A stretch of DNA of 49,779 nucleotides, taken from a virus. This document shows positions 21,582 through 29,464 of the stretch, one piece after another (position 1 is the stretch's first letter; every line of letters starts with the position of its first letter). A program made the translations under genes and the position numbers. Under the pieces are notes generated by a model, which saw nothing but the letters and a program-made list of their open reading frames with translations, was not told where the DNA came from and searched no databases. The stretch is from IMG/VR virus record IMGVR_UViG_3300027965_000188, positions 1 to 49,779 of that record; one strand, given 5' to 3'.

Positions 21582-24092
21582 CTACCTCACTACCCGGTAA
21601 TTCAACGTGATCGCGCCGGGGGTAATACTGCTCGCCGTGTTGTTAGCGACGATGAAGTTCACCGTATTGGCGGTCGGGAATTTAATGATCGTGAGCATCC
21701 CGTTTGCGCTGGGAGCATAGCCGGTGACGCCGGTCGGATCGGCGTTGAAGTCAGAAATAATGTCGTCCGTGGTCGCCATCCCAGTGCAGGTTGCGGTCAC
21801 CGTGGACGCCTTGGCACCTGATGCGATAGCGCTGGTGCCGAGCGAAACCGTGCCGCTGCAAATCGTCTGCGTGATCGTCACCGCACCACCGTTATTAAAA
21901 TTACAGTGCAGAAGGTGGTCGGACGCCAATTCATAACAGAACCACTGACCGCTCGCGCCTGTTGGTGACGAACTGCCTTCTGGCCCTGTGATGCCGTGCC
22001 AAGTGCAGGTCGTGCATACGGCGGCAGAACCTTGGTAGTTCGTGCCGTCGAAGGTGAAGTCTTGAATCGTGACGTTGTTCGCACCGACGTCAGGCTGCGA
22101 AGCACCTTTGAACGTCGCCGGAAAAGCCGTGTACGTGCCTGCGCTGGTAGCGCCTTGTACCGTGATAAGCCGGTATGGGCCAGAGCCGTGCGGATTCGTT
22201 GCCGCCAGGGTCGTCGCCGTGCTCGTGCCGGTGAAGGTCACCTGACACACGTTGCTAACGCTAAAGTCGCAGGTTGTCGTGCCGCCTGAATTGAACGTCG
22301 GTGTGGAAGGTGCGGCCCAATTGACAGTTTTTCCGCCAAGTAATGAGCCGTCCGATCCGTTTTGGGTCAGATTGGAATTGCCGAGCGTCGTGCTGGCCGT
22401 GAATATCGGGAACGTATTAGTGGTGCCTGAGCCGCCTATTGTGCCGCCGCCTCCGAACGTAGTCCACGTGTTCGTTGCGTTGCAGCCCTTGAAGGCTGCG
22501 CCTGTGCTGTTAAACTCGATTTGGCCTACTGCGCACGTACCTGGATCTGCTGTATGGTTCGGCAGCCGCACGTCCACGGCATTGTTACTGAAGTCCTGTA
22601 GCCCTGTCGAGTAGGTATTGGCCTGATTGTTATAGACAACCGTTGACGGCAATTGCGCTGCTGTGATTTGGTTCTCTGGGCTGATCGCAATCCACACGCC
22701 GGTCGAGGGACAAGACCCGGAGCAATAGAGCGCTATTAAGCTCGGCTGATGCGGCTGCATCAAAGCGCCGATGGCCGTAGATCCATCGCGTTTTACAATC
22801 GACAGCGGTGTTCCGAGAGAGCAATAGTCGAAGCTCGCAGTCGTAGTAGAAGCCGTATCAACAGACAGGTAAACGTGCATCCCGTTCGTGAGCACGGCAT
22901 TCGCACAGCCTGCAGCCGGGGAGCCAGTATAAGCCGTGGTCCCGTTGGTCGAATTTACGAAATCCCACTTGCCGTCTTGAAAGTCCCCACCCGCTACTGT
23001 ATAAGCGAAATTCGGTCCGAATGTGCAATCGGTTCTGGATGCGCCGGAATTGTCGACGCACGAAGTCGTTGCGCCAGTGCCAGGAATGACGTTGAGTGTT
23101 GAGCGCGGCGTCAGAGATGTTCCGTTGTTTTGAACCGTGGTATATCCACCCCCGCCGCCCCCACCGCAAGTCGATCCATTACACTGAACAGTCCCCGTAC
23201 CTTTGCTGACCAGGTTGAGATTGATATTCGCGTCCGGCCCCGTCGCGGAGATCGTAACCGTCGCGGGGTTTGCCGTGGCCGCGTTGGTCACCGTCACGCT
23301 ATCGACCGCCGACGCAGTGGCGCTCGACACTAAGAACGGATTTCCATTGCCATCCAAAATGGTGGTTACTTGCGGACTCGACAGCGTCGGCCCCGTTGCA
23401 AACACCAGCGAGCCACCCGACCCGGTTTTGGTGGTCATCGCTGAGTAGAGATTCGCGCTTGACGGCGTTGCCAAGAACGTGGCCACGCCCGTGCCTAACC
23501 CCGAAATGCCGCTGTTTATCGGTATTCCAGTTAAGTTGGTTCCAATTCCGCTTGACGGTGTTCCGAGCGCTCCGCCGTTGACAACGAACGCGCCTGCCGT
23601 ACCGACGTTTACCCCCAGTGCCGTAGCGACCCCCGTCCCTAATCCCGAGATCCCGGTGCTGACAGGGATAAGCGGCAAATCTCCCGCTACCAGGGCGCAG
23701 GCCCCAAACGTGGTTGCAGTGCCGCACGTTCCGATGACCTGGTGCGAGGTTTGGGCAGAAGTCGGCGCCACGCCGATGTTGCCGGCCGTCGTGACTGGAG
23801 ATCCGCTTACGGTAAGCCAAGGAATTGATGTAAGGGCCAGTCCTACGCTCGTTACGGAACCGCCCGAGGTCACGCCCACGTTGAACCAATTTCCGCCCCC
23901 CGATGGACACGCATAGAGCGCATTGGGTGTGCTGGTCGTGTTGATATAGAGCGATCGTTGTCCAGGGCAGGGATTCGTCGGTGCGCCTGAGCCGGTAGTG
24001 ACTCTGGCTCCCAAAGGCGGAGCTGGTCCCTGGGCCCGGGCGGCAACGGCAAACAGAAATACAAACAGAATAGAGCGCATGAAATTGCGCAT
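21582..24092 (-). CDS. Phage tail fibre-like protein with signal peptide
   Basis: Predicted 836 residues. Signal peptide MRNFMRSILFVFLFAVAARAQ. The body carries repeats typical of phage tail fibres: GALGTPSSGIGTNLTGIP, two GISGLGTGVAT copies, FLATPSSANLYSAMTT, and SKGTGTVQCNGS, then a Gly-rich linker and a C-terminal beta domain. Repetitive shafts of this kind trimerise in known fibres. The Sec signal on a fibre is unexpected. First of four overlapping fibre genes. Confidence 0.72.
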   Translation of the reverse strand: MRNFMRSILFVFLFAVAARAQGPAPPLGARVTTGSGAPTNPCPGQRSLYINTTSTPNALYACPSGGGNWFNVGVTSGGSVTSVGLALTSIPWLTVSGSPVTTAGNIGVAPTSAQTSHQVIGTCGTATTFGACALVAGDLPLIPVSTGISGLGTGVATALGVNVGTAGAFVVNGGALGTPSSGIGTNLTGIPINSGISGLGTGVATFLATPSSANLYSAMTTKTGSGGSLVFATGPTLSSPQVTTILDGNGNPFLVSSATASAVDSVTVTNAATANPATVTISATGPDANINLNLVSKGTGTVQCNGSTCGGGGGGGYTTVQNNGTSLTPRSTLNVIPGTGATTSCVDNSGASRTDCTFGPNFAYTVAGGDFQDGKWDFVNSTNGTTAYTGSPAAGCANAVLTNGMHVYLSVDTASTTTASFDYCSLGTPLSIVKRDGSTAIGALMQPHQPSLIALYCSGSCPSTGVWIAISPENQITAAQLPSTVVYNNQANTYSTGLQDFSNNAVDVRLPNHTADPGTCAVGQIEFNSTGAAFKGCNATNTWTTFGGGGTIGGSGTTNTFPIFTASTTLGNSNLTQNGSDGSLLGGKTVNWAAPSTPTFNSGGTTTCDFSVSNVCQVTFTGTSTATTLAATNPHGSGPYRLITVQGATSAGTYTAFPATFKGASQPDVGANNVTIQDFTFDGTNYQGSAAVCTTCTWHGITGPEGSSSPTGASGQWFCYELASDHLLHCNFNNGGAVTITQTICSGTVSLGTSAIASGAKASTVTATCTGMATTDDIISDFNADPTGVTGYAPSANGMLTIIKFPTANTVNFIVANNTASSITPGAITLNYRVVR

Positions 24093-24221
24093 GTAGACAC
24101 ACTCCGGGACACCCGCTCAGGAAGAACTTCTTTTTCAGTTAGAAGAAGAAGGTTATGAGCAGGAGTCTGGCTTTGAAGATGTTGTTGAGACTAAGAGATG
24201 TTTTGTGGTGAAGCTGATTTT

Positions 24222-24282
24222 ATGGCAACGCTCTTCTCGCCGCTCTCGACGGGTTGAGACAGTTGCCCGTTCGCGCTCTGAG
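24222..24282 (-). repeat. ~60-nt interspersed element, copy R8 (divergent)
   Basis: Minus reading GAGCGCGAACGGGCAACTGT ... GCGAGAAGAGCGTTGCC. It lies in the 3' flank of the gene at 24290, ~130 bases before the start at 24092. The 24093-24221 remainder has a purine/pyrimidine-rich hairpin (AACTTCTT / AAGAAGGTT) but no gene. Confidence 0.55.
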
Positions 24283-24289
24283 GCGCTGG

Positions 24290-24616
24290 CTACTTCTTGG
24301 TTTCGGGGGCTGGTTGCGGAGTTTTGGGCGAGCAGGACGGTTCACCCGCATTATCGAACGCCAGCGTCTCCGTGTCCGCGCAGGCAGCACTGAGCTTTTG
24401 GACTGCGGCGTTGAGAGCGGCGCTGGCCTTGTCGAGGGCATCCTGGGCGGCAAAAAACTCCGATCGCGCGCGCCAGAAAGCGGAACGCAGCTCAAAAGAC
24501 GGCTTCGGAGGGGCCTGTTTGTCAGGCTCCGCGGCCGATGCCGGAACCATAATCAAGAAAACGAAAACCGCGATCCAGAGTGTGCGCAAGGTATTCGAGC
24601 TCCTTTTATAAATCAT
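24290..24616 (-). CDS. Membrane-anchored helical periplasmic protein, spanin-like
   Basis: Predicted 108 residues. One N-terminal hydrophobic segment (LWIAVFVFLIMVPASAA) that could be an uncleaved anchor or signal, then a ~50-residue helix (SFELRSAFWRARSEFFAAQ, DALDKASAALNAAVQKL) and a Pro-rich end. This resembles inner-membrane spanins (Rz type), but no partner Rz1 lipoprotein is seen overlapping it. Assignment is tentative. Confidence 0.5.
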   Translation of the reverse strand: MIYKRSSNTLRTLWIAVFVFLIMVPASAAEPDKQAPPKPSFELRSAFWRARSEFFAAQDALDKASAALNAAVQKLSAACADTETLAFDNAGEPSCSPKTPQPAPETKK

Positions 24617-24633
24617 TGTAGGTCAGTTGGGGT

Positions 24634-26109
24634 TTAGGGCGCGTCGCAAATTCCGCCCGTCCAGTGCGAACAGGTTCCTCCGGTATGCCCTGCCGTGCCG
24701 TTGATGTTGACGCCGGACGAGAGATACAGTGTTTGCCAGGTTGTCGCAGATCCGGGAGCCCCGAGGTTTAGGCCGGCGCCATTGGGATACAGATTTGCGT
24801 TCATGACAAAATATGCGGAAGACCCTACTCCAAAGACTGTATAAAAACGCATTAGAGTATTGGCCGATGAATCCTTCAAATCAAGAATGTGTATTCCATT
24901 CGGTTGTAGATTCCAAAAGTCTGTGATGCTATTTGGAGTTCCGAAAACGATCTCAAGGTTTGAAGTTTCTAGCTGACCGCCGAAAAAGCCGTTGGACCAG
25001 TAGTGGTTAGCCGCTCCGATATCCGCCGCACCCGATGCTGCCGGCCACAGTGAGGTGTTGATGGCCGTTGGTGCTGTCAGGTTGGACAAGGACGTATTTG
25101 CTCCGCCCCCGCCGCCTCCGCCGCCGCTCCCGCACCCTGAACACGTTCCGGTAATCGTGACATTGACGAAGTTCGCGTTTCCGCCGGTGAACTGCTGGCC
25201 CCAGATGTTAGAGAACGGCAGGATATTGCTTCCCAGACTGGCCCCGCCCGACAAGGGAACCACCTGGGTCCCGACATAGAAATTAGCCCCGTAGATGCCC
25301 GCCGCCTTGGCGGCAATGTTGCCGAGGTTGTAGATTCCATCCACGGCCCACTGGATTGAGCCCGCCATGGTCCCGCCGGCCAGCGGAAGAAACGCGCCGC
25401 CTCCGCCGCCGCTCCCGCAGCCTGTGCACGTCCCGGTAATCGTCAGATTATTGAACGTCCCGTTCCGGTTGGTGTCGATTACGGTGTTGGCGCCAAACAG
25501 CACACCGCCGCCGTTCATGACCAGGTTTCCGGTTAAGGTGCCGCCGGTCAGCGGCAGGAATCCAGAAACACTTCCACATCCTGTACACGTTCCGTTGATC
25601 GTCAGGTTTTGCACCGTGGCGTTGCGGCCCGAATCCACAACGGTGGATCCGCTCATGACCAAGGCCTGATTCAAGAACAACGAGCCGAAGGGATTGGAGG
25701 TGTTGCCGAGATTTGTTGCTCCCGACGATAATACGTTTCCGGCCAGCGTACCGCCGTTCAACGATAAATAGTTCGCAAGCACCGGGGACACGACGTTATC
25801 CACGGTCCACAGCGTCGATCCGCCCGAGGTTTGCAGGACCAGTTTGTACGCCATCGCCCCCAGCCAGACACTCATCCTTCCGGCCGAGTCCGCCACAACC
25901 GGATTTGAATTCGGGAAAGAACCGGTCGAATCCGTATAGGTCGCCTGGGGCGTTGTCGTTCCGGCCAGATAGCTATAGAGCAGACACCCTGAGCAGGCCA
26001 CACCGTTGTTGTCAAAGAACTGCAGCTTGGGATAGGGAGACAAGCCGGCGTTTTGCGAATAGAGCGAGGCCAGGAATAAGGGGAGGATCAGTAAGAGTTT
26101 TCGAAGCAT
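24634..26109 (-). CDS. Tail fibre-like protein with repeated Cys/Gly motif
   Basis: Predicted 491 residues from ATG 26109. Signal peptide MLRKLLLILPLFLASLYS. Residues ~25-130 resemble the head-proximal fibre domain (FFDNNGVACSGCLLYSYLAG, TYTDSTGSFPNSNPVV) seen in many phage fibres. The shaft repeats LxGGTxxGNL and NLTITGTCTGCGSG (at least three copies), with two poly-Gly stretches. The C terminus (GLNLGAPGSATTWQTLYLSS) is fibre-like. A virion receptor-binding protein is likely. Confidence 0.72.
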   Translation of the reverse strand: MLRKLLLILPLFLASLYSQNAGLSPYPKLQFFDNNGVACSGCLLYSYLAGTTTPQATYTDSTGSFPNSNPVVADSAGRMSVWLGAMAYKLVLQTSGGSTLWTVDNVVSPVLANYLSLNGGTLAGNVLSSGATNLGNTSNPFGSLFLNQALVMSGSTVVDSGRNATVQNLTINGTCTGCGSVSGFLPLTGGTLTGNLVMNGGGVLFGANTVIDTNRNGTFNNLTITGTCTGCGSGGGGGAFLPLAGGTMAGSIQWAVDGIYNLGNIAAKAAGIYGANFYVGTQVVPLSGGASLGSNILPFSNIWGQQFTGGNANFVNVTITGTCSGCGSGGGGGGGGANTSLSNLTAPTAINTSLWPAASGAADIGAANHYWSNGFFGGQLETSNLEIVFGTPNSITDFWNLQPNGIHILDLKDSSANTLMRFYTVFGVGSSAYFVMNANLYPNGAGLNLGAPGSATTWQTLYLSSGVNINGTAGHTGGTCSHWTGGICDAP

Positions 26110-26190
26110 GGTTTTCTTGTGCGGGATGTCGGTCAACTGAACTGTAATCGTGCGTTTTTGCTGCACCCAGCGAGGCTGCGGAGACGGGCA

Positions 26191-26219
26191 GAAAAAAGGC
26201 CCCCGAGAGCCGGGAGCCT
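26191..26219 (-). terminator. Rho-independent terminator
   Basis: On the minus strand GGCTCCCG-loop-CGGGGGCC is followed by TTTTTTCT: a GC-rich stem with a U-run. It ends the transcript of the small gene at 26322. The rest of the 26110-26321 gap shows no gene. Confidence 0.75.
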
Positions 26220-26321
26220 GGCTGGATGATCGCTGTGCTATCGGTGTTCTACTGGTGAGAAATCAGACGGGACCGGGTGCAGCAAAACTGTGTTGGAAGA
26301 CTCATCGAAGGAACCAGGCAC

Positions 26322-26516
26322 TCATTCCCATCCTGCTTTGGTCGCCCGCACTCCAGGGATTCCGTTCAAGTTATAAACGGCCAAAAGAGCCTTGGCTTTG
26401 TCAGAGAAATCGACCTGCCATTGCGGACAGTTGAGTCTCAAGGCCCACTGGCCCAAGACCGTATGCACTCGTTTCAACCGGTCGGGGGAATCGACGTTTA
26501 TGATGACGGTGTACAT
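26322..26516 (-). CDS. Small hypothetical protein
   Basis: Predicted 64 residues (starts MYTVIINVDSPDRLKRVHTV). Beta-alpha pattern with conserved-looking tryptophans; resembles a small ferredoxin-fold protein but no family is assigned. Preceded by a structured leader (26531-26575) and followed by a clear terminator, so it appears to be its own transcription or regulation unit. Confidence 0.55.
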   Translation of the reverse strand: MYTVIINVDSPDRLKRVHTVLGQWALRLNCPQWQVDFSDKAKALLAVYNLNGIPGVRATKAGWE

Positions 26517-26530
26517 CCAAAGTCACGATA

Positions 26531-26600
26531 CGGAGCGGCGCGGGTTAGCCCGCAAGGAGATTAGGTGCCGCTCCGCATATGTCCGGGGACGGCTCCGGCA
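26531..26600 (-). promoter_or_regulatory. Structured RNA leader
   Basis: A nine-base outer stem (CGGAGCGGC with GCCGCTCCG, 26531-26539 and 26567-26575) encloses a perfect inner hairpin GCGGG-TTAG-CCCGC. A further CCGG...CCGG stem lies at 26583-26598. It sits immediately upstream of the start codon at 26516 and could be a translational regulator or a protein-binding site. Confidence 0.5.
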
Positions 26601-26630
26601 ATGAGGAACGGAGGCAAGTCCTCCCGGAAA

Positions 26631-27344
26631 CTAATTGGAATTTGCGGAATTTGAAAGTGGAGTAGGATTGAAATCCGTCGAGCTGTGTTCCATCACGTAG
26701 ATGCCGGGCTTATCGTTGTCCGACACCTTGGCCAGTCCGGTCTTTTCAAGGAAGAATAGCTGCCCGGTTGCGGACCAGTACGGTTTCTGGGCGAGCTTGA
26801 TAAAGTCTTTCCGATCTGGATCGAGCGGGAACCCCTCGGCCGCGAAATGATCGATGGCTTGGAGGTTTCCGCCCGACGTGACCAGCAAGATGCGTTCGCC
26901 CTGCCTCAGATGCTCCTGCGCGGCGCGCATGACGATCATGAGCGGCTTCAGAAACTCTTTATACGTCTCGCCGGGCTTGCCTGAAATCGGGCTTACGCCC
27001 GGCGGCCGCGAATCCGGTTTGAGAATGAGCGCGCGCATGGCGGCGTAGACGGTGTGCGCCGGCCTTCCTTCGAGCGCGCCGCGGAACCAGGCGTCCAGGC
27101 CTTTGAGCGTGATGGGGTCGCCAAAATGTTCGGCCGTCTCGAGCGATCGATCTTCGGGCCCCGAGAAGACGTTGCTAAACGGGTGCGAATACTTGGCCGC
27201 CATCTGTTTCACCTGCGCTCGTCCCTGCTCGTTGAGCGGGATATTCGCGCTCCCGGTGACACGGCGTATCGCGCGGCCGTTAGTTGGCTCAGGTTTACCT
27301 TTGCGGATCACCTTCACGACGTCGCGGATGTGAATTTCAGGCAT
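26631..27344 (-). CDS. Histidine-phosphatase-fold protein lacking catalytic histidines
   Basis: Predicted 237 residues. It follows the phosphoglycerate-mutase-like layout: VIRKGKPEPTN (normally RHG), IPLNEQGRAQVKQMA, FSGPEDRSLETAEHF (SxxxRxxxTA), WFRGALEGRP, GKPGETYKEF (normally GES) and ILLVTSGGNLQ (normally HGG). Both histidines expected at the active site are replaced, by Lys and Ser, while the other landmarks remain. It is therefore probably not a standard histidine phosphatase; a binding or regulatory role is possible. Confidence 0.72.
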   Translation of the reverse strand: MPEIHIRDVVKVIRKGKPEPTNGRAIRRVTGSANIPLNEQGRAQVKQMAAKYSHPFSNVFSGPEDRSLETAEHFGDPITLKGLDAWFRGALEGRPAHTVYAAMRALILKPDSRPPGVSPISGKPGETYKEFLKPLMIVMRAAQEHLRQGERILLVTSGGNLQAIDHFAAEGFPLDPDRKDFIKLAQKPYWSATGQLFFLEKTGLAKVSDNDKPGIYVMEHSSTDFNPTPLSNSANSN

Positions 27345-27350
27345 GCGTTT

Positions 27351-27533
27351 TTACGCTAGGTGCGTTTGGCCGACCTGGACGGAACGCGCTTTGTTCTTCC
27401 ATCGAAGCAGCGCGCCGGCGCGGGCTATTTCGCGTCTGGTCTCCGGCGGCATCATTGCAAATCCCTTAGGTACTCGCTTTTGACCGCCGCGGCGCCCAAG
27501 AGCAACTGCGGCCGGATTCTTTCTCTTCGCCAT
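27351..27533 (-). CDS. Small basic Gly-Gly-motif protein
   Basis: Predicted 60 residues from ATG 27533. Motif AVALGRRGGQKRVPKG followed by MPPETRREIARAGALLRW, matching the family in the genes at 6072 and 28186. Small, very basic, likely nucleic-acid binding. It has its own strong promoter exactly seven bases before the start codon, so it is probably translated from a leaderless mRNA. Confidence 0.65.
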   Translation of the reverse strand: MAKRKNPAAVALGRRGGQKRVPKGFAMMPPETRREIARAGALLRWKNKARSVQVGQTHLA

Positions 27534-27540
27534 CAGCCAA

Positions 27541-27569
27541 AGTATAAGCGCTTGTGGGAGGCGTGGCAA
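27541..27569 (-). promoter_or_regulatory. Leaderless promoter for the 27351 gene
   Basis: Minus strand TTGCCA (27569-27564), 17-base spacer, TATACT (27546-27541), seven bases, ATG at 27533. Both hexamers are close to sigma-70 consensus and the start point would coincide with the start codon. Confidence 0.65.
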
Positions 27570-27614
27570 ACGCTGACGTACTGTTACTTGGGTAAAAGCG
27601 AAGAAGTACCGGTA

Positions 27615-27848
27615 CTAGGCCTTTGCCCTGAGAGTGACCTTGTCTTTGCCCTGCTGATAAAACCGCCAGTACAGGCCGAGAATCTCACCGGCTCCAGGGA
27701 TTTCTTTATTGCAGCCAGGGCAGTTCCGCTCAGCTTGCGTAACGATTTGTCCGTGGCCGCTGAACGTTACCACGGTTTTGCAGTTGGGACACTCGAAACT
27801 GATCGAGTCCAGCTCTGCCAGCCGGAACACCTGCCAGGTCTCGCTCAT
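27615..27848 (-). CDS. Zinc-ribbon protein
   Basis: Predicted 77 residues. CPNC (20-23) and CPGC (43-46) form a zinc ribbon; the flanks (LAELDSISFECPNCKTVV, then a C-terminal helix) match the upstream neighbour at 27845, so the two are paralogues. It overlaps that gene by four bases (ATGA). May bind nucleic acid or a host protein. Confidence 0.65.
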   Translation of the reverse strand: MSETWQVFRLAELDSISFECPNCKTVVTFSGHGQIVTQAERNCPGCNKEIPGAGEILGLYWRFYQQGKDKVTLRAKA

Positions 27849-28138
27849 GGAACTCGGTCCTCTCCCGGCGCGTGCTCTATCTCACCGCTTTGAAACTCGA
27901 TCTGCTTTTCGATTTTGAGCAGATTCCGGTAAGAGTTTTGCAGGTCCACCAACCCGGGAGCCAACGCCGTGTCATAGCTCTTGCGGCAGCCCGGACACTC
28001 ATTTGGAAGCAGCACTCCGAACCTGGTTGCGTGTTCAGAAGGTTCCTGAAGATCCAATACAACGCGCGTGCGACAGTGCTGGCATCTGACCGATACAAAA
28101 CGAAGATCAGCCAGCGAGATAACCAAGGCTCTGCGCAT
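27845..28138 (-). CDS. Zinc-ribbon protein, paralogue of its neighbour
   Basis: Predicted 97 residues from ATG 28138 (TTG 28150 is an alternative). CQHC (~19-22) and CPGC (~50-53) with the preceding LADLRFVSVRC mirror the 27615 gene. The C-terminal helix (LVDLQNSYRNLLKIEKQIEF) is longer. Tandem duplication is likely. Confidence 0.62.
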   Translation of the reverse strand: MRRALVISLADLRFVSVRCQHCRTRVVLDLQEPSEHATRFGVLLPNECPGCRKSYDTALAPGLVDLQNSYRNLLKIEKQIEFQSGEIEHAPGEDRVP

Positions 28139-28185
28139 GGTGGCGATCAAGGTGTTCTAAGCACGAACAGGTCAACGTTAGACCG

Positions 28186-28422
28186 TCATTTTCCCTTCGT
28201 TCGCAATGCGCGGCGCCTGCGGCGCTCCATAGCCTCTTCAGCCTTGTCGGGATTATCGAGAAGCCACTGGTCCCAGCGCGACCGGGCACCTGCTTTTCCA
28301 GCCTGACTGGCAATTTCCTGTCTGCGCTTGCGCGACAACTTGGCTGCCCTAGCTGGGCCACCTTTCTGGCCTCCTAGCCGACCTAGCGCGACAGCCGCCG
28401 CATTCTTTCTCGGGGCGCTCAT
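28186..28422 (-). CDS. Small basic Gly-Gly-motif protein
   Basis: Predicted 78 residues. AVALGRLGGQKGGPARA and LSRKRRQEIASQAGKAG, then a basic C terminus (ERRRRRALRTKGK). Third member of the family at 6072 and 27351. Its -10 box (TATACT) lies seven bases before the ATG, so the mRNA is probably leaderless. The gene borders a divergent control region with a perfect inverted repeat and could be an autoregulator; that is inference. Confidence 0.65.
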   Translation of the reverse strand: MSAPRKNAAAVALGRLGGQKGGPARAAKLSRKRRQEIASQAGKAGARSRWDQWLLDNPDKAEEAMERRRRRALRTKGK

Positions 28423-28429
28423 CGGAATC

Positions 28430-28495
28430 AGTATAACTTATGCGCTCAAGTGACAAACAATAGCCTTGACATAGCTTGAGCGGTCAGGCCATAAT
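28430..28495. promoter_or_regulatory. Divergent promoters with inverted-repeat operator
   Basis: Rightward: TTGACA (28466-28471), 18-base spacer, CATAAT (28490-28495), reading toward the gene at 28550. Leftward: TATACT (28435-28430) with a TTGTCA at 28456-28451, reading to 28422. The arms CGCTCAAG (28443-28450) and CTTGAGCG (28475-28482) are perfectly inverted and overlap both promoters, as expected for a shared operator. Confidence 0.65.
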
Positions 28496-28549
28496 GACAG
28501 TGCTGAGATAAAAACGGTACGCGGACCTTAACCGCAAAGTGAGGACACA

Positions 28550-28966
28550 ATGGCATCTCTTTACGTCGTCAACAGAACAGGCCGAGCGGACCGATCCGCC
28601 GCGCCAGAGATTCGATACAGCGTGCGCATCCACGATCTGGGCGCGAAGGCTTCAGCTCGCGTGCTGCGCGACATTTTGCTGCTGGCCGTCAAGGAATGCA
28701 GCGTTCTGGCGCAGCGCGCCCATGCCAAACAGGTCCGCGACTCCCAGGGATTCGGCGAGTGGCGCGATCTGCTGCTTTCTTTAACGGAACCCCTGAAGCG
28801 CGCCAAAATGCTGAAGCGCGGAGTGCTTGAGATCGTGAACCTTACCGGGCCGCAACTGCTCGAATTAGTTGAAATGCACGATTCCTTCGCCCGGCCTGAG
28901 ATTCGGAAAGAGTACCGCACGGGGATTTTGAGCATTCGGCGCGAAATGAGCGCGATGGCGGCGTAA
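28550..28966 (+). CDS. Helical hypothetical protein
   Basis: Predicted 138 residues with GTGAGGA before the ATG. Largely helical and basic (ASARVLRDILLLAVKECSVL; EPLKRAKMLKRGVLEIV). Expressed from the rightward promoter at 28466. No family recognised. Confidence 0.6.
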   Translation: MASLYVVNRTGRADRSAAPEIRYSVRIHDLGAKASARVLRDILLLAVKECSVLAQRAHAKQVRDSQGFGEWRDLLLSLTEPLKRAKMLKRGVLEIVNLTGPQLLELVEMHDSFARPEIRKEYRTGILSIRREMSAMAA

Positions 28967-28969
28967 AAC

Positions 28970-29227
28970 ATGTCGGAGGAAGACCACCGCCAGATGTACC
29001 TGTTGTTGAATGCGCGGGTCACAGAGCTTAGTTTCAGGCTTTATGCGGTTCAGAGTCTGCTGCAGGAGCAGGGAATTGTTGCGGATGCGGACGTCGAGCG
29101 GCGCATTTCCGAACTGAAGCAGTTGTGGGAAGACCGGCTTGAGCAGCATCTGGCCGATCAAATCGAGAAAGAGAAGCTCGAAGCGCTGCGTCGGCTGCTT
29201 GAGTCGCACGATGGACCGCCTCAATGA
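28970..29227 (+). CDS. Small coiled-coil protein
   Basis: Predicted 85 residues, three bases after the previous stop. Continuous helix with heptads (RVTELSFRLYAVQSLLQEQ; RISELKQLWEDRLEQHLADQ) and the end LEALRRLLESHDGPPQ. Probably a dimer or trimer; function unknown. Confidence 0.6.
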   Translation: MSEEDHRQMYLLLNARVTELSFRLYAVQSLLQEQGIVADADVERRISELKQLWEDRLEQHLADQIEKEKLEALRRLLESHDGPPQ

Positions 29228-29345
29228 CCCAATCCATAATTCGTTGCTCCCTTATGTCGAGACTACCTAACTGCGAGCTCTCGAAGCGAAGCAAGCCGCA
29301 GATCCTGGACCCGGCCTTGGCGCGATATACACCCGGCTAATAGAG

Positions 29346-29432
29346 ATGCTAGGGCATCCCGATCCTTCTGACAAAGAGCAGCAAGACGAGCTGCGCCGGC
29401 TGTTTGAAGGTTTTGAAGGACCGTCCCAGTAA
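29346..29432 (+). CDS. Possible tiny gene with similar tail
   Basis: A 28-codon frame beginning MLGHPDPSDKEQQDELRRLF and ending EGFEGPSQ. The end resembles that of the preceding protein (LRRLLESHDGPPQ), so it may be a partial duplicate. The frame is also open upstream to ~29265 without an ATG. Weak evidence. Confidence 0.3.
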   Translation: MLGHPDPSDKEQQDELRRLFEGFEGPSQ

Positions 29433-29464
29433 GGGAATCTTCCACTCTGGATACTCCTTATTGA

